A stretch of DNA of 5,783 bases from Deltaproteobacteria bacterium (GTDB lineage Bacteria; Desulfobacterota; Dissulfuribacteria; Dissulfuribacterales; QOAL01): assembly GCA_026996955.1 (NCBI GenBank), contig JALWJV010000115.1, forward strand, positions 1 to 5,783, read 5' to 3'. The translations under genes were made by a program, and so were the position numbers. Positions 4,924 through 5,783 of the stretch are shown here, one piece after another. The number at the start of each line of letters is the position of its first letter. The stretch's first letter is position 1. Below the pieces are notes generated by a model. That model did no database searches. It was not told the origin of the DNA and worked only from the letters and a program-made list of their open reading frames with translations.

Positions 4924-5783
4924 TTATGGTGTTTGTGGAAGGGGGTGTGTCATTACCAGGCATGCCCACTCATCAGAACAGCTGTCTCCTGCACCGCTTC
5001 CCCTGCTTGTCCTCAGTGTCTCAAGCCCTCTGGCATGGAACATGTCCGCAATCTCCTGCTCCTGGGATGTAAGTAATCCTGAAAGCATGAGAACAGATCC
5101 TGGGTGCATGACAGAAACAATGTGATTTTTAAGGGCCGTAATGGTATCCCGGTCAATGTTTGCAAGTACAAGGTCAAATTTTTTCTGGAGCTTTTCAATG
5201 GGGGTGGTGCTTGTATCCATCAGGTGGGCAACATGGTTGCGATGGGTATTCTCAGATGCAGCCCTGGCAGCCTCAGGGTCAATGTCAATGGCCGTTACCC
5301 CTGATGCGCCAAGCTTGCAGGCGGCAATCCCAAGGATGCCGGTACCTGTACCGATGTCAAGTACCTCTGGCCTGTAATGTCCTTTACCCTTTTGTTCCCA
5401 GAGCCATTCCATGGAGGCAAGCATCAGGGCGGTGGATGCATGTGTGCCAACCCCAAATGCCTGACCTGGGTCAATGATTATCTCTATATCAGGGGGATCA
5501 AGGGGTGCCTCTTCCCAGTGGGGGCGAATCAGAAAATGGTTTCCTGCCCGGATGGGCTTAAAGAACTTTTTCCACTCTTCTGCCCAGTTGCTCTCCTTCT
5601 GAGCCTCACGGTCTATGTTTACATAATGACTATCAGGAGTTGCACTGGAAATCTCTGAAACATAGTGAGATATTCTGTCTAACAGACCATCTCCGATTTC
5701 TTTCGGGGTAAGCCATGTGGTAATTTGGGTTAGAGCTGACAGGTTTCCAGCTCCAGGCTCTTTTGTTTCCACTCCCCTCTCTG
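4924..5783 (-). CDS. prmA: Ribosomal protein L11 methyltransferase, 5' end outside the window
   Basis: PrmA trimethylates ribosomal protein L11 using S-adenosylmethionine. Residue numbers here count from the GTG at 5772. Visible landmarks are NWAEEWKKFFKPI at 62-74 in the linker after the L11-recognition domain, DPGQAFGVGTH (101-111), the SAM-binding motif I VLDIGTGTGILGIAACKLGA (137-156), AIDIDPEAARAASEN (161-175), LVLANI (201-206, the family's catalytic-loop NI) and SGLLTSQEQEI (231-241). The GTG is probably not the true start: the frame stays open to the window edge (GAG AGG GGA before it), and the part before the WxxxWKK motif is about 30-40 residues shorter than in E. coli PrmA. The gene is therefore annotated as truncated by the window edge. 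It is the most upstream visible gene of the block, so the operon promoter lies outside. The stop TAA at 4924-4926 is 13 nt before rsmE. Confidence 0.93.
   Translation of the reverse strand, partial: ERGVETKEPGAGNLSALTQITTWLTPKEIGDGLLDRISHYVSEISSATPDSHYVNIDREAQKESNWAEEWKKFFKPIRAGNHFLIRPHWEEAPLDPPDIEIIIDPGQAFGVGTHASTALMLASMEWLWEQKGKGHYRPEVLDIGTGTGILGIAACKLGASGVTAIDIDPEAARAASENTHRNHVAHLMDTSTTPIEKLQKKFDLVLANIDRDTITALKNHIVSVMHPGSVLMLSGLLTSQEQEIADMFHARGLETLRTSRGSGAGDSCSDEWACLVMTHPLPQTP

Overview
The window is a compact bacterial chromosomal segment in which every supported gene lies on the minus strand, so transcription runs from high to low coordinates. Base composition is moderate. Gene families and layout (RadC with a GHRxRxRERF-type N-terminus, a short ManC, a cysteine-cluster protein) suggest a Gram-negative, possibly a Desulfobacterota/deltaproteobacterial sulfate-reducer-like organism. 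This lineage is inferred from the general look of the proteins, not from a marker gene.

The first transcription block (5783 to 1483) holds five tightly packed genes. They are prmA (ribosomal protein L11 methyltransferase, 5' end outside the window), rsmE (16S rRNA m3U1498 methyltransferase), a mannose-1-phosphate guanylyltransferase (manC type), a YkgJ-like cysteine-cluster protein, and a pgsA-like CDP-alcohol phosphatidyltransferase with a long membrane-embedded C-terminal extension. Spacings are +13, -11, -4 and +5 nt, which strongly suggests one operon with translational coupling. Two genes modify the translation machinery. One makes GDP-mannose for glycans and one makes phosphatidylglycerolphosphate, so the shared theme is growth and envelope building rather than one pathway.

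The 259-nt gap between pgsA and the next gene is the only sizeable non-coding stretch. It contains a 180-bp near-palindromic element (1257-1436) with perfect 19-bp terminal inverted repeats and several further matched arms nested inside. It looks like a MITE-like or dispersed structured repeat and is the most unusual feature here.

The second block (1223 to 13) holds an unrecognised 158-residue soluble protein with a strong ribosome binding site, followed 8 nt later by a complete RadC-family JAB/MPN metalloprotein. I see no tRNA, rRNA, CRISPR array, phage gene, transposase gene or obvious defence system. Apart from the inverted-repeat element and the extended PgsA, the window is ordinary housekeeping DNA.
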